Assembly (NCBI GenBank): GCA_015231395.1
Contig: JADGBP010000157.1
Coordinates: forward strand, 1 to 5,927
Reading direction: 5' to 3'
Length of the DNA: 5,927 nucleotides
DNA from: Desulfamplus sp.
Lineage (GTDB): Bacteria; Desulfobacterota; Desulfobacteria; Desulfobacterales; Desulfobacteraceae
Under the pieces are notes generated by a model. The model was given only the letters and a program-made list of their open reading frames with translations, ran no database searches and was not told the DNA's origin. Below, one piece after another: positions 1 through 5,834 of this stretch (positions are counted from its first letter, which is position 1; every line of letters begins with the position of its first letter). The position numbers and the translations under genes are program-made.

Positions 1-127
1 ACAGAGTATCTCTCCACCAATTTCAGGGTCATGCTCCATATTTTCGGAAATCACAATCAGTCGTCTATTTCCGTTTTCCCCGCTCTCAATCGCTTCGGAA
101 GCGTTGGTAATAAGATTCAAAAGAGCT
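1..127 (-). pseudogene. Antisense fragment of the histidine kinase gene (assembly or amplification chimera)
   Basis: These 127 bases are, base for base, the reverse complement of 5456-5582. Identity stops sharply at 127/128. Read on the minus strand they encode kinase residues 395-436 (the N-box LLNLITNASEAIE onward), in the same frame as the CoA-transferase that precedes them, so an uninterrupted chimeric reading frame runs off the window edge. A CoA-transferase has no reason to carry a kinase N-box, and the other window end shows a second inverted copy of exactly the same length. I therefore regard this as an artefact rather than a second gene. A genuine partial duplication of the kinase is the alternative, but it is unlikely with zero mismatches. 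Confidence 0.9.
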
Positions 128-1056
128 GCCCTTCTTGCTATAATTTTGCGTTCGCTCATCTCCATCGGCTTCATGGACTGCATGGGCACTCTAAGTTCTG
201 AACTGAAATAGGGGCTGTATATCTCTGCAAATGTCTGCCAATGGTTTTCCGGTTTTGAGACCACCACACAATCAACCATTATCCCGGGAATTTTAACCTG
301 TTTGGAGTTCAGTGTTCCTCTCTGGGCTATCCGTTCAACCTGTACAATAACAACACCGCCGGAGTTTTTTGCAGCAGTTGCAATGGCAAGGGATTCGAGC
401 ACCAGAGCCTCTTTTTCCATTGTGATGTTGCCGTCAGTGTCTGCTGTAGTTCCACGTAACAGGGCAACATTAATAGGGATGGTTTTATATGCAAGATATT
501 CTTTGCCATCAAAATGGACAAGTTCCACCAAATCTTCAGTTGTAAGGGCATTTATTTTGCCACCCCCGTTTCTTGGATCAACAAAGGTGCCAAGACCAAC
601 TGTGGTTATTGTACGGGGTTTTTTTGCGGCAATATCTCTATAAAGGTGAGATATTACACCCTGAGGCAGATTGTAGGAGATAATCCTGTTTTCCACAGCA
701 AGTTTCTGTAGTTTTGGTACAAGTCCCCAGTGTCCCCCGATAACTCTTCTGACAAGCCCCTCATGTCCCAAATGATTTAGCCCTCTTGAACCCCCGTCTC
801 CTTGTCCAGCGGCATATAAGAGAGTCAGATCTTTAGGATTTCCGGTTCGTAAGAAATATTCCTCAAGATCAATGGCAAGCTGTTCAGGAAATCCAATTCC
901 TACAAAACCGCCTGTGACAACGGTATCTCCAGACCGGATAAGTTGTATAGCCTCTTCACTTGAGACTATTTTACCTTTTTTTGCCCGTTCAGGAGAGAGG
1001 GAAGAGAGCATTGGATGACCGCTTTTTGAAGGTTCTGTTGTTTTGTTTTGTTGCAT
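128..1056 (-). CDS. Acyl-CoA:acetate/3-ketoacid (propionate-type) CoA-transferase, C-terminally truncated
   Basis: This is the N-terminal part of a family I CoA-transferase, a cytoplasmic enzyme that moves CoA between short acyl-CoA and free acids such as acetate, propionate or acetoacetate. The ATG at 1056-1054 is preceded by GGGGAG eight bases upstream. Visible family motifs, in order, are SGDTVVTGGFVGIGFPEQLA (about residues 43-62), GSRGLNHLGHEGLVRRVIGGH, the very characteristic VGLGTFVDPRNGGGKIN, GNITMEKEA, NSGGVVIVQVERI and VKIPGIMVDCVVV, ending at MSERKIIARRA. These match Clostridium propionicum propionate CoA-transferase closely from memory. The family is usually about 520 residues. 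Only about 310 are present, and the catalytic glutamate that forms the glutamyl-CoA thioester lies a little beyond the break. The frame then continues into a kinase scrap, so the break is probably technical and the gene may be intact in the organism. It lies 130 nt downstream of the cyclase gene on the same strand. Exact substrate cannot be read from the sequence. Confidence 0.92.
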
Positions 1057-1135
1057 TGTTTAATCTCCCCGGAGATGTATTTCAATAGAGTTCCTGCGAA
1101 ATTCAATTTTTATCCAAATAGACTTCTTGCAAAAC

Positions 1136-1158
1136 TGACTTTGCATCCGGCAAAGTCA
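1136..1158. repeat. Perfect 9-bp hairpin between cyclase and CoA-transferase genes
   Basis: TGACTTTGC (1136-1144) and GCAAAGTCA (1150-1158) are perfectly complementary around a 5-nt loop. It sits just after the cyclase stop codon (1187, minus strand). On that strand the stem is followed only by GTTTTGC, so it could be a weak terminator or a processing hairpin. Two related 21-nt direct repeats 33 nt apart (1086-1106 and 1119-1139, about 15 of 21 bases alike, sharing TAGA.TTC.TGC) lie beside it, which suggests a small dispersed intergenic element. Function is not established. Confidence 0.45.
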
Positions 1159-1186
1159 AAGGACAAGTCTTAGTTTTACAGGCGGT

Positions 1187-2884
1187 CTAATCAAGATACG
1201 GCATTGAAATTGTTGAGTAAGTCACATGACGTACCACCTCGTCCATATTGTCGTCAAACGACAGTTTCATGTAAAGCTTGCACCTATCACTGTATAATTG
1301 TACTGTTTTATCCTTCGGGTTTCTTGCAAGACAATTCAGGAACAAATCATGGGCTTCTTCGAATGCTCTTGACTGATAAAGGTGTCTTGCCTCCTGAAAA
1401 ATGGGTTCAATACTTTTTTTGATTTTCAAAATATTTTGCGGGTCAGAACTAAAAACTTCCCAGATAGTTATCGGTATGCTTTTTCCTTTGGCTGTTACCC
1501 TGTCAATTTTTCTTAATTCAAATTTTTTCGGAGCGGTCAGAGAACGATAAGTATCATTACTGATTAACAAAGAAACTCCATATGTCTTTGTCATCCCTTC
1601 AATTCTGGAAGCAAGATTTACGGCATCACTGATTACAGTTGCCTCCATTCGACCAGATTCTCCGATTGTTCCTATTCTTAAAGTTCCGGTGTTTATTCCA
1701 ATGCCTATTTTAACGGGAGCATATCCTGATTTTTTTCTTCCTTGATTATATTCAACAAGTTTCTGCAACATTTCTATTGCTGCCTGTAGAGCATCATCAC
1801 TTGTTTCAAAGAGTGCCATAATTGCATCACCGATATATTTATCAACAAAGCCGTTATTTCTACGAATGATCGGTCCCATTACTGCAAGATAGGAATTGAG
1901 GAACTTGAAATTCTCTTCAGGAGTCATGTTCTCTGAAAGCGATGTGAAACCTCTGATATCGGAAAATAATATTGCCATATTTTTTTCGGCATTCTCCCCC
2001 AGTTTTATATCAACTATGTCATTTATTCCTAAAATTTTCAGGAATTTCCTGGGCACAAACCGTTCGTAAACATCAAATTTCATATGTTCTCTGCACAGGT
2101 AACTGTATAATTGTATTATTTTATCCATAGGGGTTTTTGCAAGACAATTCAGGAATAGAGAATAGGCTTCTTCAAATTGACCTGAGCCATAAAGATATCT
2201 TGCTTCCTGAAAAACAGGCTCAATATTTTTTCTGACACTCAAAATATCCTGTGTATCGCAATTAAAAACTTCCCAGACAATTACGGGTTCTGTTTTTCCT
2301 GAGGGGCGGGAGTTCAGCAGATCCAGCATGTCAATTTGTCTTAATTCAAATTTTGTCGAATCAGTCAGCGAACTACGGGTTTCATTGCTAATAATTATAG
2401 AAACACCATATTGTTTTGTTAGCCCTTCAATTCTGGAAGCAAGATTCACTGCATCACCGATTACGGTTCTCCCAATTACACCTTCTTCTCCAACTGTTCC
2501 AATCCTTAAAGTTCCGGTGTCTATTCCGATGCCTATTTCAACGGGGCGATATCCATCTCCTGTTTTTCCTTCATTATATTCAACGAGTTTTTGCAGCATT
2601 TCCGTTGCCGCGTGAACAGCGTCATCACTCTTTTCAAAGAGAGCTGTGATTTTAGTGCCAATATATTTATCAACAAATCCATTGTGTTGACGTATGATTG
2701 TCCCCATTAATTTAAGATGGGAATTTAAGAAGCCGAAAGTCTCTTCCTGAGTCATATTTTCTGAATGTGCTGCAAAATCTCTAATATTGGCAAATAATAT
2801 TGACATATCGGCTTGAACATTATCGCCGGAATTGATGTCAAGGATGTCATCAATTCCTAAAATTGTCAGGAACTTCTCCGGCAC
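1187..2884 (-). CDS. Tandem class III adenylate/guanylate cyclase, first domain degenerate
   Basis: The protein carries two repeats of one cassette: FVPxxFLxILG linker, class III cyclase catalytic domain, then a TPR-like helical tail (FQEARxLY...FEEAxxLFLNCLAxxP). Numbering is from the GTG at 2884. The second domain (about 300-475) looks active: metal-binding Asp309 (FSDIRGFT) and Asp353 (GDAIMALF), Lys349, Asp420, and the transition-state pair Asn423/Arg427 (DAVNLASR). In the first domain (about 25-205) both metal aspartates are replaced, by Asn33 (FANIRDF) and Thr77 (YIGTKITALF), while Lys73, Asp144, Asn147 and Arg151 remain. Class III cyclases work as dimers with shared sites, so one chain could fold into a pseudoheterodimer with a single working site. 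cAMP is the more likely product because of the Lys/Asp pair, but this is inference. TPR-like tails are at about 225-265 and 497-540. The GTG start is doubtful: it lies inside the conserved KFVPEKFL motif, and the open frame continues upstream to 3160 (see separate entry). A stop codon TAG is at 1189-1187. Confidence 0.85.
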   Translation of the reverse strand: MPEKFLTILGIDDILDINSGDNVQADMSILFANIRDFAAHSENMTQEETFGFLNSHLKLMGTIIRQHNGFVDKYIGTKITALFEKSDDAVHAATEMLQKLVEYNEGKTGDGYRPVEIGIGIDTGTLRIGTVGEEGVIGRTVIGDAVNLASRIEGLTKQYGVSIIISNETRSSLTDSTKFELRQIDMLDLLNSRPSGKTEPVIVWEVFNCDTQDILSVRKNIEPVFQEARYLYGSGQFEEAYSLFLNCLAKTPMDKIIQLYSYLCREHMKFDVYERFVPRKFLKILGINDIVDIKLGENAEKNMAILFSDIRGFTSLSENMTPEENFKFLNSYLAVMGPIIRRNNGFVDKYIGDAIMALFETSDDALQAAIEMLQKLVEYNQGRKKSGYAPVKIGIGINTGTLRIGTIGESGRMEATVISDAVNLASRIEGMTKTYGVSLLISNDTYRSLTAPKKFELRKIDRVTAKGKSIPITIWEVFSSDPQNILKIKKSIEPIFQEARHLYQSRAFEEAHDLFLNCLARNPKDKTVQLYSDRCKLYMKLSFDDNMDEVVRHVTYSTISMPYLD

Positions 2885-3160
2885 AAACTTTTCATAAGCC
2901 TTAACTCTTCGATATAATTCTGAAAGACGTAGAAATAACGCAATTGATACAACAAAGATATAAAAAAAAACCGCAAATGGAAGCAGAAGATCCGGGATTA
3001 TATTTTGGGGGCTGTATAAAGTATGACCGATAATTATTACAAATAGAGCCAGATGACCTAAAAGAAGTAAAATAGATTCTCGATGCCCTTTATTTTTTCT
3101 ATGCCCTTTGATTTTCTTTATTTCCCATATGTCTTTGTTTTTATTAAGAACTGCTATAGA
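2885..3160 (-). pseudogene. Upstream in-frame membrane segment of the cyclase, lacking a start codon
   Basis: The cyclase frame stays open for 92 more codons upstream of the GTG at 2884, up to a TAA at 3163-3161. The translation is protein-like. It has a basic stretch (IKKIKGHRKNKGHRES), then two hydrophobic helices (ILLLLGHLALFVIIIGHTLY and LLLPFAVFFYIFVVSIALFL), then RLSELYRRVKAYEKFVPEKF leading straight into the cyclase cassette. This resembles the last transmembrane helices of a 7TMR-DISM-type sensor joined to a cyclase, an architecture familiar in deltaproteobacteria. No ATG, GTG or TTG occurs in this frame between the stop and 2884. Just beyond the TAA, the same frame has an ATG at about 3210 with 16 codons before the stop. 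The likeliest reading is a gene that lost its 5' part (deletion, nonsense change or another chimera join). Readthrough or a non-canonical start is possible but unsupported. Confidence 0.6.
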
Positions 3161-3416
3161 TTATCCAGATAAGTAAATTGGAAAGTACGCCTGTTTAAAT
3201 CCAGTAATCATGGACTTTCTTCGTCAAAATACTTTTCTGGCGAATCTATATTTAAGATTAAAGAAGGAACGGTGTTACTCTCAGAGAAGCAAGAATTTAT
3301 CAGAATTGAATTTGACTGGAAAGAAGTTTATTGAGTCTAACAGATTTAGTTTATAAAACACGGATCACTTCAGTGAAATATTGGTCGAAACTGGTGATCA
3401 TAGCGAAGACTTGCGT

Positions 3417-3504
3417 GCCAATAGGGGAGGGCATGTTTAACAAAGATTTATTAGATTTATGCCAATAGTGGAAGGTACGGTAAACAAAGATTTATTAGAT
3501 TTTC
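3417..3504. repeat. Two-copy 44-bp tandem repeat
   Basis: Copies at 3417-3460 and 3461-3504 agree at about 36 of 44 positions. Each begins GCCAATAG and both share the 21-base block at 3439-3459 and 3483-3503, whose core is ACAAAGATTTATTAGATTT. Most differences cluster in the middle. The array ends directly at a sigma70-like -35 box (3506), so it occupies the place of an upstream activator or UP-element region. Either a regulatory duplication or simple slippage would fit. Confidence 0.8.
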
Positions 3505-3505
3505 C

Positions 3506-3534
3506 TTGACTATAACGCTTTGCGTCATTATTAT
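3506..3534 (+). promoter_or_regulatory. Sigma70-type promoter for the 64-residue gene
   Basis: TTGACT (3506-3511), a 17-nt spacer, then TATTAT (3529-3534): each box differs from consensus at a single position and the spacing is optimal. A start near 3541 would give a leader of about 230 nt before the gene at 3773. That is unusually long and contains a stem-loop at 3557-3595, so the leader may carry regulation or the promoter may drive a small RNA. Confidence 0.55.
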
Positions 3535-3556
3535 GTATTTCAAGATTCACTGCTTG

Positions 3557-3595
3557 AACTGCAATGTCTTAAAAAAAATGTCTTAAGGTGCAGTT
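3557..3595 (+). promoter_or_regulatory. Stem-loop in the long leader
   Basis: AACTGCA (3557-3563) pairs with TGCAGTT (3589-3595). The 25-nt loop contains two direct copies of TGTCTTAA separated by an A-run. No U-tract follows, so it is not an intrinsic terminator. It could be a leader structure or a protein-binding site; it matches no riboswitch class I recognise. Confidence 0.35.
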
Positions 3596-3772
3596 TGACC
3601 AGATATCTGATTCAATGCAACCTGATACTTAATTTTGTTTGAAGATTTGATTTCAATCAGAATTTGATTTTCATCAAAATATAGATATCAATGATTTTTT
3701 GAATACGATGTTTGATTTGCAGTGTCTTAATTGATTGTAAACAATATGCCATATTGGCAAAAGGAGGAAATT

Positions 3773-3967
3773 ATGTTTTTTCAGAATTATATTATAAACA
3801 TGCTTGGATTGTGTGGTTTTATTCAGTTTGGGAACAGATCCTGGATTGGTATGCCTTTCAATGCCAACAATGATTTTTTTTCTGTTCATGAAGAGCATAA
3901 TCATAAACAGGAAGCAACAGAGAAAGAGATAGACTTTGATTTTAACGATAAACTGCGTGTTGTGTAG
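3773..3967 (+). CDS. Unrecognised 64-residue protein
   Basis: The ATG at 3773 has a perfect Shine-Dalgarno AAGGAGG (3761-3767) five bases upstream, the best ribosome site in the window. An in-frame TTG at 3731 would put the Shine-Dalgarno inside the coding region, so it is rejected. The protein starts with an uncharged hydrophobic stretch (MFFQNYIINMLGLCGFIQFG), continues with NRSWIGMPFNANNDFF, and ends in a charged, histidine- and glutamate-rich tail (HEEHNHKQEATEKEIDFDF). It has no basic n-region typical of a signal peptide. One short membrane-associated helix is possible. A good promoter lies upstream and a strong terminator just downstream, so it appears to be a monocistronic, translated gene. 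I do not recognise the family and assign no function. The HEEHNH cluster could bind metal, but that is speculation. Confidence 0.68.
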   Translation: MFFQNYIINMLGLCGFIQFGNRSWIGMPFNANNDFFSVHEEHNHKQEATEKEIDFDFNDKLRVV

Positions 3968-4040
3968 GTTCAAGTTTAAGTTGAGGTTGAAGTTTTAAGT
4001 TCAAGTTTAATGTTTAGGTGTACGTTTAAGTTTAGTTAAC
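3968..4040. repeat. Degenerate hexamer repeat, consensus GTTYAA
   Basis: Immediately after the stop codon, units such as GTTCAA, GTTTAA, GTTGAG and GTTGAA follow one another about twelve times, with one-base slips at 3992-3998 and after 4010. It lies between the small gene and its terminator, so it would be transcribed as 3' untranslated RNA. It is probably a slippage-generated minisatellite. Both strands lack a conserved reading frame across it. Confidence 0.8.
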
Positions 4041-4046
4041 AGCACT

Positions 4047-4087
4047 GGCCGGATGGAATTAATATTCCTCCGGCTTTTGTTTTTTTT
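4047..4087 (+). terminator. Strong intrinsic terminator after the 64-residue gene
   Basis: GCCGGA (4048-4053) pairs with TCCGGC (4069-4074), and GGAAT (4055-4059) with ATTCC (4064-4068). Together they form an 11-bp stem with a single bulged T and the 4-nt loop TAAT. TTTTGTTTTTTTT follows at 4075-4087. The orientation serves plus-strand transcription from the small gene and insulates the kinase gene. Confidence 0.9.
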
Positions 4088-4139
4088 ATCTGTATTTGTT
4101 TTTATCTGCCTTGCGTCTTTTCTTCTATTGACATAGCAG

Positions 4140-4209
4140 TTCTCTTGCATGTAGGTGAAACAATTCTCTTGCATGTTAGGTGAAGAAGTTCTCTTGCATG
4201 TAGGTAAAC
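4140..4209. repeat. Three ~24-nt direct repeats upstream of the kinase gene
   Basis: TTCTCTTGCATGTAGGTGAA-like units begin at 4140, 4164 and 4189 (24- and 25-nt periods). The core CTCTTGCATG is identical in all three; the second copy has one extra T (GTTAGG) and the third lacks a G. Each contains the palindrome-like TTGCATG. A consensus -35 hexamer TTGACA sits at 4128-4133 but no good -10 follows at normal spacing. Regular spacing directly before a signalling gene suggests transcription-factor sites, perhaps for autoregulation. A neutral minisatellite is the alternative. A GTG at 4155 within the array opens the kinase frame, but it is not the real start. Confidence 0.7.
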
Positions 4210-4274
4210 ACAAAGACAAGAACATCAAGACAAGAAAATACCATTCTTATAAAATCCACTTAAAGGTTTCATTC

Positions 4275-5834
4275 ATGATAAAAACATTTCAGACTATCAG
4301 TCTAAGGTCAAAAATTCTCTATATTTTCAGCACTATGGTATCTGTTGCGATGATTGGCAGCACATTAACACTTTGGTACACTTATCAGATGGATAATCTT
4401 CTGGTAAATATAGTGGAAAAAAACATAGTTCTTTATAAAGCGGTAAAGGAGATGGAGCTTGCTCTTTCAAATCAGAAGGGGTTTGTAACTTACTACCTTG
4501 TAGATGGCGATGCAAAATGGTTAGAGTATCTGGGCCAGTATCGTGCTTTGTTTGATCAGAGCTATAATCAGGCAGTTTCACTGGATCTCAATGATATACA
4601 GCACTCCGTTCTTGCTGAAATTACTTCAGAATACAAAAGATATATTTTAGCAAAAGATCTTGCCATAGAAAATTACAAAATTCAGAAGTCAAAAGAAGCA
4701 GATTCATCCTATAACAGCATCAGCATATCTTCCATGCATTCGGCTCAGAGGACAGTTTTTTTTAATCTTCTGGATATGTGCAAAAATTTCAATAAAGACC
4801 TCTGGAACCAGATAAAGGAGAACGAGCAAAAACACTACGAGCGTTCTGAAAAGCTTCGCATGATGGTTTTCAGTGCTATAGTGTTTTTTATGTTTTTAGG
4901 AGCACTGTTTCTTTTTATTCTCTATATGAAAGTGCTTCAGCCCATTCGGGGGCTTGCCATTAAAACTGGTGGTTCTCCTATGGAAAGTTCAAGAAATGAG
5001 GTGGTATCATTAAGTCATTCACTTAAGGAGATGATAAAGGATTATGGAGATACCCACAATGAGCTTAAAAGAAGCAGAAAACATCTTGTACAGGCTGAAA
5101 GAATGGCAATGGTGGGCGAGCTTGCCGCTGGAGTTGCACATAGCATCAGAAACCCTTTTACATCAATCAAAATGAGACTTTTTTCTTTAAACCGTTCTTT
5201 GGATCTGTCTGATGTTCAAAATGAAGATCTTGATGTTATTGAAGATGAAATTAGCCGGATAGACAAGATTGTCCAGAATTTTCTCGATTTTGCCAGAATC
5301 CCCAAACTGAGCATTAAAACCTCTACCTTTGAGAGTGTTGTCAAGTCAGTAATAACTCTTGTTGAATATCGCCTGAAACAGCAAAATGTGGAGATATCCT
5401 ATGTTGCCATGCCCGGACTGCCTCCGGTTGCAATGGATTCGGACAGAATCAGGGAAGCTCTTTTGAATCTTATTACCAACGCTTCCGAAGCGATTGAGAG
5501 CGGGGAAAACGGAAATAGACGACTGATTGTGATTTCCGAAAATATGGAGCATGACCCTGAAATTGGTGGAGAGATACTCTGTCTGAGCGTAAGGGACAAC
5601 GGACCTGGTATTCCCGAGCATATTCTTGAAAAGATTCTAAAACCTTTTTTTACCACCAAAGAAGATGGGTCAGGGCTTGGATTGAGCATTGTTGACAGAA
5701 TTATGAGGGAGCATGGAGGAACTCTTGCTGTGTTTTCCGAGGGAGAAGGAAAAGGGGCGGAGTTTATTTTAAAATTACCGGTAAAACGAGTTTGGGATGA
5801 AGAAAATTCTGGACAATCTTGTCTATCCGGCTAA
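4275..5834 (+). CDS. Membrane sensor histidine kinase, NtrB/HPK4-like, with artefactual C-terminal tail
   Basis: Autophosphorylating sensor of a two-component system in the inner membrane. I start it at ATG 4275, with AAAGG eight bases upstream. The 40 extra codons reachable from a GTG at 4155 read through noncoding repeats. Order of parts: TM1 (about 14-36); a helical periplasmic sensor region (37-195) with ELALSNQKGFVTYYLVDGD, like CHASE3/four-helix-bundle sensors; TM2 (196-220); a short HAMP-like linker (221-258); HisKA with His289 in GVAHSIRNP; N-box LLNLITNASEAIE (Asn402); G1 DNGPGIP (441-447); F-box KPFFTTK; and G2 GSGLGLSIV (466-474). All catalytic elements are present. Ser290 replaces the more common Glu after the histidine, a variant that I recall from other HPK4 kinases. 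From base 5801 the sequence is an inverted copy of 5158-5284, so residues from about 510 (NSGQSCLSG) and the stop at 5832-5834 are not native. The true end and any downstream response-regulator gene are missing. The stimulus is unknown. Confidence 0.9.
   Translation: MIKTFQTISLRSKILYIFSTMVSVAMIGSTLTLWYTYQMDNLLVNIVEKNIVLYKAVKEMELALSNQKGFVTYYLVDGDAKWLEYLGQYRALFDQSYNQAVSLDLNDIQHSVLAEITSEYKRYILAKDLAIENYKIQKSKEADSSYNSISISSMHSAQRTVFFNLLDMCKNFNKDLWNQIKENEQKHYERSEKLRMMVFSAIVFFMFLGALFLFILYMKVLQPIRGLAIKTGGSPMESSRNEVVSLSHSLKEMIKDYGDTHNELKRSRKHLVQAERMAMVGELAAGVAHSIRNPFTSIKMRLFSLNRSLDLSDVQNEDLDVIEDEISRIDKIVQNFLDFARIPKLSIKTSTFESVVKSVITLVEYRLKQQNVEISYVAMPGLPPVAMDSDRIREALLNLITNASEAIESGENGNRRLIVISENMEHDPEIGGEILCLSVRDNGPGIPEHILEKILKPFFTTKEDGSGLGLSIVDRIMREHGGTLAVFSEGEGKGAEFILKLPVKRVWDEENSGQSCLSG

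Larger units (their letters stand above)
3161..3772. other. 612-bp AT-rich stretch without a recognisable gene
   Basis: No frame on either strand here gives a protein-like product. It holds a bulged hairpin (GATCAC-tt-CAG at 3363-3373 pairing with CTGGTGATC at 3391-3399), a 44-bp tandem repeat, a promoter, a stem-loop in the presumed leader, and the octamer TGTCTTAA three times (3565-3572, 3579-3586, 3723-3730), two of them inside a near-identical 12-mer GCARTGTCTTAA. The part from 3640 to 3720 is rich in TTTGAT/ATCAAA pairs. The left part may contain decayed remains of the cyclase's missing N-terminus, but I could not read such a protein there. Confidence 0.5.

Noticed and set aside
302..711. 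Plus-strand frames opposite the CoA-transferase
   Set aside because: Antisense shadows of a gene with strong family motifs, with no ribosome sites or recognisable domains.
3557..3595. Riboswitch or intrinsic terminator in the leader
   Set aside because: The stem is short with a 25-nt loop, there is no U-tract, and no known riboswitch core is visible.
3674..3973. Minus-strand 99-codon frame with a hydrophobic N-terminus
   Set aside because: It starts at a TTG without a ribosome site and lies antisense to the well-supported 64-residue gene and its leader.
4140..4209. CRISPR-like array
   Set aside because: Only three copies with a 24-25 nt period and no unique spacers between repeats; no cas genes nearby.
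4007..4228. Minus-strand frame with repeated MQENC
   Set aside because: The peptide repetition simply mirrors the triple DNA repeat, and the frame also crosses the terminator.
4155..4274. 40-codon N-terminal extension of the kinase from GTG 4155
   Set aside because: It reads through the triple repeat, lacks a ribosome site, and adds a charged stretch ahead of a normal N-terminus, whereas ATG 4275 has AAAGG at good spacing.
5346..5689. Minus-strand frames within the kinase ATPase region
   Set aside because: They are antisense shadows of the conserved N-box and G-box coding sequence.
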